Below, one piece after another: positions 52,144-61,514 of a stretch of DNA of 64,000 bases (the stretch's first letter is position 1; each line of letters begins with the position of its first letter). Position numbers and translations under genes: made by a program. The notes under the pieces are model-generated. The model was given only the letters and a program-made list of their open reading frames with translations. It did no database searches and was not told the DNA's origin. The DNA lies in NCBI RefSeq assembly GCF_023073315.1, contig NZ_JADPJH010000011.1, forward strand, positions 176,837 through 240,836. The letters are read 5' to 3'. The DNA is from Bradyrhizobium sp. 1 (lineage in GTDB: Bacteria; Pseudomonadota; Alphaproteobacteria; Rhizobiales; Xanthobacteraceae).

Positions 52144-53346
52144 ATGACTGATCTATCCGCGCCCATCAAGCTGGACGCGATGACGATGGATGGGCATTCC
52201 CCGGGGCTCGCGCTCCGCTCGCTCGTCATCGGCCTCACCGCATTCCTGACCGTCGTCGATCTCTTCGCAACGCAGGCGATCCTGCCTTCGCTGACGCGCC
52301 ATTACGGCGTCATGCCGGCGGCGATGAGCTTTGCCGTCAATGCCAGCACCTTCGGCATGGCTGTCGCGAGCCTCGTCGTCGGCTTCTTCAGCCCGCATAT
52401 CAACCGGCGGACCGGCATCCTGCTCAGCCTGACGCTGCTGGCGATACCGACCGGCCTGCTGGCGTCGGCGCCAAACCTTGCCGTCTTCACCGCCTTGCGG
52501 ATCGCGCAAGGCGTCTGCATGGCATCCGCTTTCGCACTCACCCTCGCCTATCTCGGCGAGCAATGCAGCGCCGTGGACGCCGGCGGCACCTTTGCCGCCT
52601 ACATCACAGGCAATGTCGCGAGCAACCTCGTCGGCCGGCTGATCTCGGCGGCGGTCGCCGATAGCCTTGGCCTTGCCTGGAATTTCTATGTCTTCGCAGC
52701 CCTCAACCTCGCCGGCGCGGCACTGGTCTATTTCACCATCCAGCGCGTCCAACCGATGCATGCGACGATGCCGGCGACATCGCCGCTCGCCGCCATGATC
52801 GCACATTGGCGCGAGCCGCGGTTGCGCGCCGCCTTCGGCATCGGCTTCTGCATCCTGTTCGCCTTCATCGGCACCTTCACCTTCGTCAATTTCGTGCTGG
52901 TGCGGCCACCGCTGTCGCTGGGCATGATGGACCTGGGCCTCGTCTATTTCGTCTTCCTGCCGTCGGTGATCACGACGTTGCTGGCCGGCCGGGTCGCGTC
53001 ACGCCTCGGAACGCGGTCGACGATCTGGGGTTCGCTGGCCGTCGCCGGACTGGGCCTGCCGCTGATGCTGGCGCCGCATCTGTCCGAGGTCCTGACCGGC
53101 ATGATTCTGGTCGGCGTCGGGACCTTTTTCGCACAAGCCGCCGCCACCGGATTCGTCGGACAGACCGCGGCCGACAACCGCGGCGTCGCCAGCGGCACTT
53201 ATCTCGCGTGCTATTTCAGCGGCGGACTGGTCGGCACCGCCGTGCTCGGGCGTCTGTTCGACAGCTTCGGCTGGCACGCGTGTGTTGCCGGGGTCGGCGT
53301 GGCCCTCGCGGCCGCGGCCCTGCTAACGTTCGCCTTGAAGCGCTAG
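52144..53346 (+). CDS. MFS transporter (drug/metabolite exporter type)
   Basis: The 400-residue inner-membrane protein has 12 predicted helices and the YnfM-like MFS pattern (SFAVNASTFGMAVASLVVGF, then RRTGILLSLTLLAIPTGL). These proteins are usually proton-driven exporters. An AGGACA site precedes the ATG at 52144. Its stop codon overlaps the stop codon of fixS on the other strand by two bases (53344-53345). The cargo is unknown, and it has no evident tie to the fix genes. Confidence 0.88.
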   Translation: MTDLSAPIKLDAMTMDGHSPGLALRSLVIGLTAFLTVVDLFATQAILPSLTRHYGVMPAAMSFAVNASTFGMAVASLVVGFFSPHINRRTGILLSLTLLAIPTGLLASAPNLAVFTALRIAQGVCMASAFALTLAYLGEQCSAVDAGGTFAAYITGNVASNLVGRLISAAVADSLGLAWNFYVFAALNLAGAALVYFTIQRVQPMHATMPATSPLAAMIAHWREPRLRAAFGIGFCILFAFIGTFTFVNFVLVRPPLSLGMMDLGLVYFVFLPSVITTLLAGRVASRLGTRSTIWGSLAVAGLGLPLMLAPHLSEVLTGMILVGVGTFFAQAAATGFVGQTAADNRGVASGTYLACYFSGGLVGTAVLGRLFDSFGWHACVAGVGVALAAAALLTFALKR

Positions 53347-53510
53347 CGCTTGGCCGGCGCTTCCTGCGGCGGCTCGTCATCGGCAATGGCGCGCCAGGCC
53401 GCGCCGTCGAGATCGTCGTACTGGCCGCTGCGGAGTGACCAGAGGAAGCCGGCGAGGCCGGCAAGACCGAGCATCAGCGCGAGCGGCACCAGGATGACCA
53501 GAATCTCCAT
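53343..53510 (-). CDS. fixS: cbb3 oxidase maturation protein FixS/CcoS
   Basis: The 55-residue protein has a single N-terminal membrane helix (ILVILVPLALMLGLAGLAGF) followed by the conserved W-S-x-R-S-G-Q-Y-D-D-L-D-G motif of CcoS. It is needed for cofactor insertion into cbb3 oxidase. Its ATG overlaps the fixI stop codon by one base (TGATG), showing tight coupling. It is the last gene of fixGHIS. Its end overlaps the end of the MFS gene on the opposite strand. Confidence 0.95.
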   Translation of the reverse strand: MEILVILVPLALMLGLAGLAGFLWSLRSGQYDDLDGAAWRAIADDEPPQEAPAKR

Positions 53511-55702
53511 CAGACGATCTCCCGCGCGCGGCTGCGTGCCCGCAGCGAGTTCAGCATGACCAGGATCGACGAGCCGCTCATGGCGGCAGCCGCGATCAGA
53601 GGCGTCACGACACCGCTGATCGCGACCGGCACGGCGAGGACATTATAAAGGATCGCAAGCCAGAGGTTCTGCCGCATCAGATGCAGCGCCTTGCGCGCGG
53701 AATCGATCGCGGCAACGACCGGGGCCAGCGGGCGGCCGAGGAAGACGAGATCGGCGGTCGCCTGGCTTAAATGCGCGGCCGAGATCGGCGACATCGAGAC
53801 ATGGGCTGCCGCGAGCGAGGGCGCGTCGTTCATGCCATCGCCGACCATCAGCACCTTGACGCCGCGCCGCTTCAATTCCTCGATCCGTGCGATCTTGTCG
53901 GCCGGCGTCACGCCGGCGCGCCATTCGGTAATGCTCAGCGCATGGGCCGCCGCGATCACCGCCGCCTCGCGGTCGCCGGAGAGAATTTCGATACCGATGT
54001 TGCGTGCCTTCAGCGCCGCAATCACAGCCTGGGCATCCGGGCGCAGGCCCTGGCGCACCGAGAGGATGAATTTTGCTGGCCCCTTGCTGAACGCGACGAT
54101 AGACGCTTCCGGATCGAGATCGTCGGTCAACCCGACGAGGCCCTCGGCGCCGCAGAAAGACGGACGGCCAAGGCGAAGCTCGATGCCGTCCACCGTTGCC
54201 CGCACGCCCTGCCCGGCCTCCTCGACCGCATCGATAACAGGCGATCGCGCGCCGGCAGCCTGCGCGACCGCAGCGGCGACCGGATGATGGCTCGACAACG
54301 CGAGCCGGCCGGCGAGCTCGAAAATGTCTGCGGGGATATCGGCGGCGTTGATGACTTCGAGACCGGGCAGCGTCAGCGTGCCGGTCTTGTCGAAGATGAC
54401 GTGGTCGGCTTCGGCCAGCCGCTCGATGGCGTCGCCGGAATTGAGCAGCACGCCCGCCCTGAACATCGCACCCGAGGCCACCGTCTGCGCGGTCGGAATG
54501 GCAAGCCCCAGTGCGCAGGGACACGTAATGATCAGCACCGCGACACCCGTCACGATCGCATCATGCCAGCTCGCACCGAAAAGGACCCAGCCCAAAATGG
54601 TGAAGAGCGCGGTCGCATGCACCACCGGCGCGTAGAGCCGCGAAGCGCGGTCGGCGAGCCGCATGTAGCGCGAGCGCGCCTGCAGCGCATTGTCGAGCAG
54701 CCGCGTGATCTCGGCGAGCAGCGTCGCCTCCGACGCCGCCGAGACCCTCACCCGCAGCGTGCCCGAGATATTCATGGAGCCGGCATAGACCGGCGTGCCC
54801 TGCCCGGCCGTGACATAGAGCGTCTCGCCGGTGATCAGGCTCTGGTCGATTTCCGAACGGCCCTCGATCACGGTGCCGTCGACCGCACAACGTTCGCCGG
54901 GCCTGAGCAACACGATGTCGCCGGGATGGATCGCGGCGACCGGCACTTGAGATATTTCATCGGGCCCGACGAATTTGGCCGCGGTCTCCGCCTTGAGTGC
55001 GGCCAGATTGCCGGCGACCGCGCGGGTCCGGCGGCGCATGTTCTGATCGAGGACGCGGCCGACCAGCAGGAAGGTCAGCAGCATGATCGCCGCGTCGAAA
55101 TAGGCATGCTCAGCGTGGTTGATGGTCTCGACCACGGACATGCCGAGCGCAAGGCACACGCCGATCGAGATCGGCACGTCCATGTTGGTGGTCTTGGAAG
55201 ACAGCGCGCGCCAGGCCGAGCGGAAGAACGGCTGGCCGGCATAGGCCGCCGCCGGCAGCGCGATCAGCGCTGACAGCCAGTGGAAGAAGTCGCGCTGCTC
55301 CGGCAGCATGTCCGAAACATTGCCCGACCACACCGGGATCGACAGCATCATCACGTTCATGGTGGCGAACGCGGCGACGCCGAGGCAGCGCAGCAGGAAG
55401 CGCGATTCCGCGACTTCGGCCACCTCCGCGCTTTCGGTCTCGTAAGGGTAAGCCTTGTAGCCGAGCTCCTCGAGCCGGTCGATGAATCGCGCCGGGTCGA
55501 GCGTGCCTTGTTTCCACTCCAGCGCGATGCGCCGGTCCGTAAGGTTCACACGCGCCAGCGTGACATCGGGAATTGCGGAGAGCCCGCGCTCGATCTTGGC
55601 CATGCAGCCGGCGCAGTGAACGCCTTCGACCGCGAGATCGATGTGCTGGAGGCCTTCGCCCGCGGCCCGGACATAATGCGAGAAGTCGCGCGTGAACTGC
55701 AT
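53510..55702 (-). CDS. fixI: Copper-transporting P1B-type ATPase FixI/CcoI
   Basis: The 730-residue protein pumps copper for assembly of the cbb3 oxidase. The cytoplasmic HMA domain has Cys30 and Cys33 in HCAGCM. Eight membrane helices include the CPC ion site at 394-396, and the catalytic core shows LITGETLYV, FDKTGTLT with the phosphorylated Asp438, SHHPVAAA and GDGMNDAPSLA. The gene lies 10 bp after fixH and overlaps fixS, as in other rhizobial fixGHIS operons. Confidence 0.97.
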   Translation of the reverse strand: MQFTRDFSHYVRAAGEGLQHIDLAVEGVHCAGCMAKIERGLSAIPDVTLARVNLTDRRIALEWKQGTLDPARFIDRLEELGYKAYPYETESAEVAEVAESRFLLRCLGVAAFATMNVMMLSIPVWSGNVSDMLPEQRDFFHWLSALIALPAAAYAGQPFFRSAWRALSSKTTNMDVPISIGVCLALGMSVVETINHAEHAYFDAAIMLLTFLLVGRVLDQNMRRRTRAVAGNLAALKAETAAKFVGPDEISQVPVAAIHPGDIVLLRPGERCAVDGTVIEGRSEIDQSLITGETLYVTAGQGTPVYAGSMNISGTLRVRVSAASEATLLAEITRLLDNALQARSRYMRLADRASRLYAPVVHATALFTILGWVLFGASWHDAIVTGVAVLIITCPCALGLAIPTAQTVASGAMFRAGVLLNSGDAIERLAEADHVIFDKTGTLTLPGLEVINAADIPADIFELAGRLALSSHHPVAAAVAQAAGARSPVIDAVEEAGQGVRATVDGIELRLGRPSFCGAEGLVGLTDDLDPEASIVAFSKGPAKFILSVRQGLRPDAQAVIAALKARNIGIEILSGDREAAVIAAAHALSITEWRAGVTPADKIARIEELKRRGVKVLMVGDGMNDAPSLAAAHVSMSPISAAHLSQATADLVFLGRPLAPVVAAIDSARKALHLMRQNLWLAILYNVLAVPVAISGVVTPLIAAAAMSGSSILVMLNSLRARSRAREIV

Positions 55703-55712
55703 GACAAATCCC

Positions 55713-56198
55713 TCAATTCAGGATCACGCGGTTGCGCGACATGAACACGCGCTCGCCCTTCGCATCGCCCTCGATCACCAGGTCCCATTGCCCCGGCGCG
55801 ACGGCGGCGGCATTGCCGCGATAGATCCCGATGCCGGCCTCGGAGAGTTCGACCGCGAGATCGGCGCGCTTGTCGGTCGGACGCTCCAGGCGGCCGCCGA
55901 ATTTCAATCCGGTCACCGGCTGGCCCGCCGCGTCGCGCGCCTCGACCTGAACCGTGGCGGCGCCATCGGCGCGCCGCTCGATATGCGCACTGACTTTCCA
56001 TTTCCGCGCGGCCTGATCCTGCGCCGCAGAAATCTCGCGGTCATAGGTGAGGCCCGTGGCATAGGGACTGTCGACATCGGTGCCGGGCAGCGTCGCGATT
56101 GCGAGCTTCATCATGGTCACGTTGACGCCGATCACGATTCCGAAAAAGGCGACCAGCATCAGGAACACTTTTGTTCCGGTCAGCGGCTTGGTGGCCAT
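55713..56198 (-). CDS. fixH: cbb3 oxidase assembly protein FixH
   Basis: The 161-residue protein has one N-terminal membrane helix (VFLMLVAFFGIVIGVNVTMM) and a periplasmic Ig-like domain containing LTYDREISAAQ and WDLVIEGDAKGERVF. FixH/CcoH interacts with the oxidase subunits during assembly. It lies 15 bp after fixG and 10 bp before fixI. Confidence 0.95.
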   Translation of the reverse strand: MATKPLTGTKVFLMLVAFFGIVIGVNVTMMKLAIATLPGTDVDSPYATGLTYDREISAAQDQAARKWKVSAHIERRADGAATVQVEARDAAGQPVTGLKFGGRLERPTDKRADLAVELSEAGIGIYRGNAAAVAPGQWDLVIEGDAKGERVFMSRNRVILN

Positions 56199-56213
56199 GG
56201 CGATCTCCTGGTT

Positions 56214-57677
56214 TTACGGCGCGACGAAATTGTCGGTGGTGGATGCGACCTCGCCGAGCCCGATATCGGTGACGCGGAAGCGCACGGGGATCGACTTTTC
56301 CGGATTGCCATCGGCCGGCGCGGTGACGAGCAGGCGCAGCTCGCTGGTGCTATCCCGCGGGATCACGATCATCGGCCTGTCAGGCGTCACGGAATCGGCG
56401 CCGACGACATGTGTGGTCAAATTGACCGGACCATACGCGTCGATCGCGATGACGCGATCATAGCCGCTCTTGTTGAGCAGCCGCACCGTATAGGCGTTGC
56501 GGATCGAGCCGTCGCTGAGCTTGACCGCCACCGGATTGCGGTCGTGCAGCACGTTGACGTCGAGCAGGCTTCGGGTCGCCAGCGTGTATATCATGAAGCT
56601 GCCGACGGCTGCGATAATCGCGCTGTAGACCACGGTCCGGCCGCGCACGACCTTGTAGATCGGCGCCTTCCCCTCCTCGCGGCGATGGATGTTGATGTCG
56701 TTGTCATAGCCGATCAGGCGGGTCGGCCGGCCGATCTTGGTCATGACGTTGTCGCAGGCATCGATGCACAGCCCGCACTGGATGCATTCGAGCTGCGGCC
56801 CGTTGCGGATATCGATGCCGGTCGGGCAGACCGCGACACATTGATAGCAATCGACGCAGTCGCCGACGTGCTCGCCGAGCGCGCGCAGCTCGGCCGCCTT
56901 CTTGACCGAGGTGCGCTTCTCGCCGCGGTCGTAGCGATAGGTGACGTTGAGCGCCCATTCGTCGGTGAGCGCGGCCTGGATCCGCGGCCACGGGCACATA
57001 TAGGTGCAGACCTGTTCCCGCATGTAGCCGGCGAGCACATAGGTCGTGGCGGTCAGGATGCCGATCCAGATATAGGCGATGACAGGCGCCTGGAAGGTGA
57101 CGAGCTCCTTCACCAGCGTCGGCGCATCGTTGAAATACAGCACCCAGGCGCCGCCGGTCCACCAGGCGATCATGAGCCAGATCGTGTGCTTGAGTGCGAG
57201 CTCGCCGACGCGCCGCAGCGTCAGGCCGGACGATTTGTCCTTTTTCATCCGCTCGCGGCGGTCGCCCTCGACGAAACGTTCGACGGCGTAGAACAAATCG
57301 GTCCACACCGTCTGCGGACAGAGATAGCCGCACCAGATGCGGCCGCCGACGGAGTTCATCAGGAACAGCGTGATCGCGGCGACGATCAGCAGGCCGGTGA
57401 AATAATAGACCTCCTGCGGCCACAGCTCGATGAAGAAGAAATAGAAGCGGCTGTTGGGAAGATCGATCAGCACCGCCTGGCTTGGCGCGCCAAGGCCGCG
57501 GTTCCAGCGCACGAAGGGCAGCAAGTAATAGACGCCGAGGCAGAATGCCATCAGACCCCATTTGATGCGGCGGAAGGTGCCGGAAATACTTTGGGGATAC
57601 ACCTTCTTCTGGGCTACGTAGAGCGGCCCGCCGTCGTCGTCCGATGTGAGTTCGTTCGGGTTCACGGTCTTGTTCAT
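56214..57677 (-). CDS. fixG: cbb3 oxidase accessory iron-sulfur protein FixG/CcoG
   Basis: The 487-residue membrane protein has several helices and two ferredoxin-like [4Fe-4S] motifs (CVDCYQCVAVCPTG and CIQCGLCIDACD) in the cytoplasmic loop, then a periplasmic C-terminal domain. CcoG proteins reduce copper before it enters the oxidase. The ATG at 57677 (MNKTVNPNE) is preferred to a TTG at 57698. A FixK-type box lies 65 bp upstream, so fixGHIS has its own low-oxygen promoter separate from fixNOQP. Confidence 0.96.
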   Translation of the reverse strand: MNKTVNPNELTSDDDGGPLYVAQKKVYPQSISGTFRRIKWGLMAFCLGVYYLLPFVRWNRGLGAPSQAVLIDLPNSRFYFFFIELWPQEVYYFTGLLIVAAITLFLMNSVGGRIWCGYLCPQTVWTDLFYAVERFVEGDRRERMKKDKSSGLTLRRVGELALKHTIWLMIAWWTGGAWVLYFNDAPTLVKELVTFQAPVIAYIWIGILTATTYVLAGYMREQVCTYMCPWPRIQAALTDEWALNVTYRYDRGEKRTSVKKAAELRALGEHVGDCVDCYQCVAVCPTGIDIRNGPQLECIQCGLCIDACDNVMTKIGRPTRLIGYDNDINIHRREEGKAPIYKVVRGRTVVYSAIIAAVGSFMIYTLATRSLLDVNVLHDRNPVAVKLSDGSIRNAYTVRLLNKSGYDRVIAIDAYGPVNLTTHVVGADSVTPDRPMIVIPRDSTSELRLLVTAPADGNPEKSIPVRFRVTDIGLGEVASTTDNFVAP

Positions 57678-57735
57678 CGCTCTAGAACTTCTCGACAAGG
57701 TGCGATTAAACCTAGACCCGACGCAGCTGCGTCAG

Positions 57736-57749
57736 TTGATCCAGCTCAA
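57736..57749 (-). promoter_or_regulatory. FixK/FNR-type box upstream of fixG
   Basis: Minus-strand TTGAGCTGGATCAA matches TTGA-N6-TCAA exactly. Its centre is 65 bp before the fixG ATG. Its last bases overlap the stem of a hairpin after fixP (57748-57777). FixK2 control of fixGHIS is established in B. japonicum; the site itself is read from sequence. Confidence 0.8.
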
Positions 57750-57777
57750 GCGGGGGCGGTTTTGTTCGCCCCCGCTT
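57748..57777 (-). terminator. GC-rich hairpin after fixP
   Basis: AAGCGGGGGCG (57748-57758) and CGCCCCCGCTT (57767-57777) form an 11-bp perfect stem with an 8-nt loop starting 13 bp past the fixP stop. No T-run follows in the sense direction, so termination may be incomplete. Confidence 0.65.
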
Positions 57778-57789
57778 GTTGTCGTCAGG

Positions 57790-58665
57790 CTACTTTCCGC
57801 CGCCCAGCGAGTGGACATAGACCGCCATCGCCTTGATCGTGGCGGGGTCGAGCCGCCCTTCCCAGGCCGGCATCACCCCGGCGCGGCCCAGGCTGATGGT
57901 CTCGATCAGGGTGGCCTCGTCCGAACCGTAAAGCCAGATCTTGTCGGTCAGGTTGGGCGCGCCCATCTCCGGATTGCCCTTGCCGCCGTCGCCATGGCAG
58001 GCGACGCAATTCTCCGCAAAGATCTTCTCGCCCTTGGCGGCGTCATAGCCCTTGCGGGTCGGAAGGCCCGCCAACGCGCGGACATAATTGGCGACCGTGA
58101 CGATCTCGTCGCTCTTCAGCACGCCGTCCTTGCCGAAGGCCAGCATCTGGCCCTCATGCGCCTTGGCGTGGCCCGAGCGGGCGCCGAACTGGATGGTCTG
58201 CATGATCTGCTCGAGCGTGCCGCCCCACAGCCAGTCGTCGTCGTTCAGGTTCGGAAAGCCCTTGGCGCCGGCGCCGCCGGAGCCGTGGCATGGCGCGCAA
58301 TTGTCGCCGAACACGGTCTTGCCCTTGGCGCGGGCGAGCGCCAGCAAGGCCGGATCCTTCTCGATGTCGGCGAGCGGCGCCGCCGCCAGCGCCACCATCT
58401 TCTCGCCGCGGACAGAATCGAGATTGGCGAGCTCCACCGCGAGGCTGGCGCGCGTCGAGTAGCCGAACAGCCCGGTCGTATTGCCCGAGATCAGCGGCCA
58501 GGCCGGATAGACGATCCAGTAGCCGATCGCCCAGAGGATGGTGAGATAGAAGCAGATCACCCACCAGCGCGGCAGCGGCGTGTTGAGCTCCTTGATCCCG
58601 TCCCACTCATGCCCGGTCGTGGACCTGCCGGTGACGGAATCGATGTCGCTATGATGATCGGTCAT
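57790..58665 (-). CDS. fixP: cbb3-type cytochrome c oxidase subunit III (dihaem)
   Basis: The 291-residue protein has one membrane helix (residues about 35-55) and two periplasmic c-type haem domains with CAPCH (123-127) and CVACH (220-224). It passes electrons from soluble cytochrome c to FixO and FixN. Its gene starts 6 bp after the fixQ stop codon. It is the last gene of fixNOQP. Confidence 0.97.
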   Translation of the reverse strand: MTDHHSDIDSVTGRSTTGHEWDGIKELNTPLPRWWVICFYLTILWAIGYWIVYPAWPLISGNTTGLFGYSTRASLAVELANLDSVRGEKMVALAAAPLADIEKDPALLALARAKGKTVFGDNCAPCHGSGGAGAKGFPNLNDDDWLWGGTLEQIMQTIQFGARSGHAKAHEGQMLAFGKDGVLKSDEIVTVANYVRALAGLPTRKGYDAAKGEKIFAENCVACHGDGGKGNPEMGAPNLTDKIWLYGSDEATLIETISLGRAGVMPAWEGRLDPATIKAMAVYVHSLGGGK

Positions 58666-58671
58666 GATCTC

Positions 58672-58836
58672 TTACTCCTCCCGCAACGGCAGGTGGGCTG
58701 CTTCGTCGAAGGCGGCCTTGTTGCGAGGCCAGAATGCGTAGGTGATGATCGCGAGAAAGATCGCGACGAAGACCGGCGTCCAGATCGTGGTGACGAGACC
58801 GGACGCGAGATTGTCGAGTGTCAGGATGGCTTTCAT
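58672..58836 (-). CDS. fixQ: cbb3 oxidase small subunit FixQ/CcoQ
   Basis: The 54-residue protein has a single membrane helix (TPVFVAIFLAIITYAFWP) and a charged tail (RNKAAFDEAAHLPLREE), the standard CcoQ layout. It stabilises FixP within the oxidase complex. It lies between fixO and fixP with short gaps, and GAAGG lies a few bases before the ATG at 58836. Confidence 0.95.
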   Translation of the reverse strand: MKAILTLDNLASGLVTTIWTPVFVAIFLAIITYAFWPRNKAAFDEAAHLPLREE

Positions 58837-58849
58837 CGTTGATGCCTTC

Positions 58850-59584
58850 TCAGCGAAGATTGGCTTTCTCGTTGTAGATCTTGAAGTCGACCAGCGTGCC
58901 GAGCATCTGCAAATAGGCGATCAGCGCGTCCATCTCGGTCGGCGTTCCCGTTTTGCCGTCGAAATTGCGCACCACGGCCTTGGCGTAGCGCTTGCTGAAG
59001 GCATTGCTGCCGGCATTGTCGGGATCGGCCTGCGCCTTCATGTCCGCACCGGCGTTGGCGATCTGGTCGTCGGTGTAGGGCGTGCCGATGGCCTTGAGCG
59101 TCTTCATATGGTCGGCGATCGTATCGGGATCGACCTCCGTTGCGCTGAGGAACGGATAGCCGGGCATCACCGATTGCGGCACGATCGCGCGCGGGTTGGT
59201 CAGATGGGTGACGTGCCAATCGTCGGAATATTTTGCGCCGACGCGGGCAAGGTCCGGACCGGTACGCTTGGATCCCCATTGGAACGGGTGGTCGTACATG
59301 CTCTCGGCGGCGAGCGAGAAGTGGCCATAGCGCTCGACCTCGTCGCGCAGCGGCCGGATCATCTGGGAATGGCAGAGATAGCAGCCTTCGCGGACATAGA
59401 CGTTGCGTCCCGCAAGCTCCAGCGGCGTGTACGGCCTGACGCCGTCGACCGCCTCGATCGTGCTCTTGAGGTAGAACAGCGGCGTGATCTCGACGAGACC
59501 GCCGATCGCGATCACCAGCAGGATGCCGACGATCAGGATGATCGAGTTCTTTTCGAAGATTTGGTGGCGTGTCCAGAACGACAT
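58850..59584 (-). CDS. fixO: cbb3-type cytochrome c oxidase subunit II (monohaem)
   Basis: The 244-residue protein has an N-terminal membrane helix ([19 protein letters not shown]) and one c-type haem motif CYLCH at 68-72, with a distal Met ligand in the C-terminal half. It is the membrane-anchored mono-haem subunit that feeds FixN. It starts 10 bp after the fixN stop codon. Confidence 0.97.
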   Translation of the reverse strand: MSFWTRHQIFEKNSIILIVGILLVIAIGGLVEITPLFYLKSTIEAVDGVRPYTPLELAGRNVYVREGCYLCHSQMIRPLRDEVERYGHFSLAAESMYDHPFQWGSKRTGPDLARVGAKYSDDWHVTHLTNPRAIVPQSVMPGYPFLSATEVDPDTIADHMKTLKAIGTPYTDDQIANAGADMKAQADPDNAGSNAFSKRYAKAVVRNFDGKTGTPTEMDALIAYLQMLGTLVDFKIYNEKANLR

Positions 59585-59594
59585 GGAAAACTCC

Positions 59595-61244
59595 TCATTC
59601 CGCCGGCTGAAGCGCGACGGGCATCTGGACTTCCTGTTCGCCGACGCGAACGGTCATCCAGAGATTGTAGGCCATGATCAGCGCTCCGATCAGGAACAGC
59701 CCGCCGCCGGCGGCGCGGATGATGTAGAAGGGATGCATCGCCTCGACGGTCTCGATAAAGGAATATTCGAGGAAGCCGAGCGAGGTATAGGCGCGCCACA
59801 TCAGGCCCTGGAGAATGCCGGACACCCACATCGCCGAGATGTAGAGCACGATGCCGAGCGTCGCGATCCAGAAGTGCCAGTTGACGAGTTTCAGGCTGTA
59901 GAGGCCCTTGCGATTCCACGCCCATGGCACCAGGCAATAGAGCGCGCCGAAGGAGACGAAGCCGACCCAGCCGAGCGCACCGGAATGCACATGGCCGATG
60001 GTCCAGTCGGTGTAGTGGCTGAGCGAGTTCACCACCTTGATCGACATCATCGGGCCCTCGAAGGTCGACATGCCGTAGAAGGCGACGGAGACCACCAGCA
60101 TGCGCAGCACGGGATCGGTGCGCAGCTTGTCCCAGGCTCCCGACAGCGTCATCAGGCCGTTGATCATGCCGCCCCAGGAGGGCATCCACAGCATGATCGA
60201 GAAGGTCATGCCGAGCGTCTGCGTCCAGTCCGGCAGCGCCGTGTAGTGCAGATGATGGGGACCTGCCCAGATGTAGAGGAAGATCAGCGCCCAGAAATGG
60301 ATGATCGAGAGGCGGTACGAATAGATCGGCCGCTCGGCGCGCTTCGGGATGAAGTAGTACATGATGGCGAGGAAGCCGGCGGTCAGGAAGAAGCCGACCG
60401 CGTTGTGGCCGTACCACCACTGGAACATCGCATCCTGGATGCCGCCCCAGGCGACGTAGGATTTCGAGCCGAACACCGAGACCGGCAGCGCCGGGTTGTT
60501 GCCGAGATGCAGGACCGCGATCGTCACGATGAAGGCGAGATAGAACCAGTTCGCGACGAAGATATGCGGCTCCTTGCGCTTGATGAGCGTGGCGAGGAAG
60601 ACCAGCAGGTAAGTGACCCAGACAATGGTCAGCCAGAGATCGGCATACCATTCCGGCTCGGCATATTCCTTCGACTGGGTCACGCCGAGCAGATAGCCGG
60701 TGCCGGCGATCAGAATGAAGAAGTTGTAGCCGACCACGACGAACCAGGGCGCGAGATCGCCGGCGAGGCGAACGCGGCACGACTTCTGCACGACGTAGAA
60801 CGACGTCGCGATCAGCACGTTGCCGCCGAAGGCGAAGATCACCGCCGAGGTGTGCAGCGGCCGCAGGCGGCCAAAACTGGTCCAGGGCAGATCGAAATTC
60901 AGCGCGGGCCAGGCCAGCTGCGAGGCGATGATGAGGCCGACCAGGAAGCCGGCAATGCCCCAGAACATCGCCATGAAGGAGGAGAACTTGATCGGGCCCA
61001 TATTGTAGTTGGGCCGCCCGTTGATCTCGGCCTGCGGCAGCGCCGCCGGGCGATCGAAGTAGCGGTTGACGATGCAGAACACCGCAGCGAGGCTCGCCGC
61101 CGCGCTGAGCGCGGCATGGAAGGCGAAGGGCGTATCGACCGCCTTGGCCGCGGCGATCACGCAAAGGAAGGCGGTGACCGCGAACACGACAGCCAGGCCG
61201 CTTTCGCCTGTTGTCATCGATTTGGAGATGGAGGGTTGGCTCAT
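59595..61244 (-). CDS. fixN: cbb3-type cytochrome c oxidase catalytic subunit I
   Basis: The 549-residue protein is the haem-copper catalytic subunit with 12 or more membrane helices. The low-spin haem His lies in [15 protein letters not shown], and the helix-VI CuB His with the cross-linked Tyr lies in [17 protein letters not shown]. It reduces oxygen at very low concentrations and is the main oxidase of bacteroids. The ATG at 61244 (MSQPSISK) has AAGAGAA upstream. A perfect FixK box lies 65 bp before it. Confidence 0.97.
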   Translation of the reverse strand: MSQPSISKSMTTGESGLAVVFAVTAFLCVIAAAKAVDTPFAFHAALSAAASLAAVFCIVNRYFDRPAALPQAEINGRPNYNMGPIKFSSFMAMFWGIAGFLVGLIIASQLAWPALNFDLPWTSFGRLRPLHTSAVIFAFGGNVLIATSFYVVQKSCRVRLAGDLAPWFVVVGYNFFILIAGTGYLLGVTQSKEYAEPEWYADLWLTIVWVTYLLVFLATLIKRKEPHIFVANWFYLAFIVTIAVLHLGNNPALPVSVFGSKSYVAWGGIQDAMFQWWYGHNAVGFFLTAGFLAIMYYFIPKRAERPIYSYRLSIIHFWALIFLYIWAGPHHLHYTALPDWTQTLGMTFSIMLWMPSWGGMINGLMTLSGAWDKLRTDPVLRMLVVSVAFYGMSTFEGPMMSIKVVNSLSHYTDWTIGHVHSGALGWVGFVSFGALYCLVPWAWNRKGLYSLKLVNWHFWIATLGIVLYISAMWVSGILQGLMWRAYTSLGFLEYSFIETVEAMHPFYIIRAAGGGLFLIGALIMAYNLWMTVRVGEQEVQMPVALQPAE

Positions 61245-61302
61245 CGCGGATTCTCTTTCGAAAGAACACGCCGCCAGAAACCACATTTACCCTCGCGGGG
61301 AA

Positions 61303-61316
61303 TTGATTGAAATCAA
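61303..61316 (-). promoter_or_regulatory. FixK2 box of the fixNOQP promoter
   Basis: Minus-strand TTGATTTCAATCAA is a perfect TTGAT-N4-ATCAA palindrome and, as I recall, identical to the site studied at the B. japonicum fixN promoter. A class II start site would fall near 61269, giving a leader of about 25 nt to the fixN ATG. Confidence 0.9.
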
Positions 61317-61361
61317 GGGAGATGGATTTCTGTTAATGTGAGCAATGCAGCGCCAGTTGAA

Positions 61362-61509
61362 GTGCCCTCTCCCCTTGCGGGAGAGGGCAGCGAGGACGGT
61401 GCGGCAATCTCATTAGGGTGAGGGGTTGGCTCCGCAGCGAAGGTCTCTCCGCGGAGAGAGACCCCTCATCCGGCGCTTCGCGCCACCTTCTCCCACATGG
61501 GGAGAAAGG
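61362..61509. repeat. Multi-lobed palindromic repeat, family E
   Basis: Four stem-loops follow each other: GCCCTCTCCC/GGGAGAGGGC, GAGGGGT/ACCCCTC, GGCGC/GCGCC and CTTCTCCC/GGGGAGAA. This is a well-known type of rhizobial intergenic mosaic repeat. It separates the CBS gene stop from the fixN promoter and may insulate them. Confidence 0.82.
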
Positions 61510-61514
61510 AAAAG

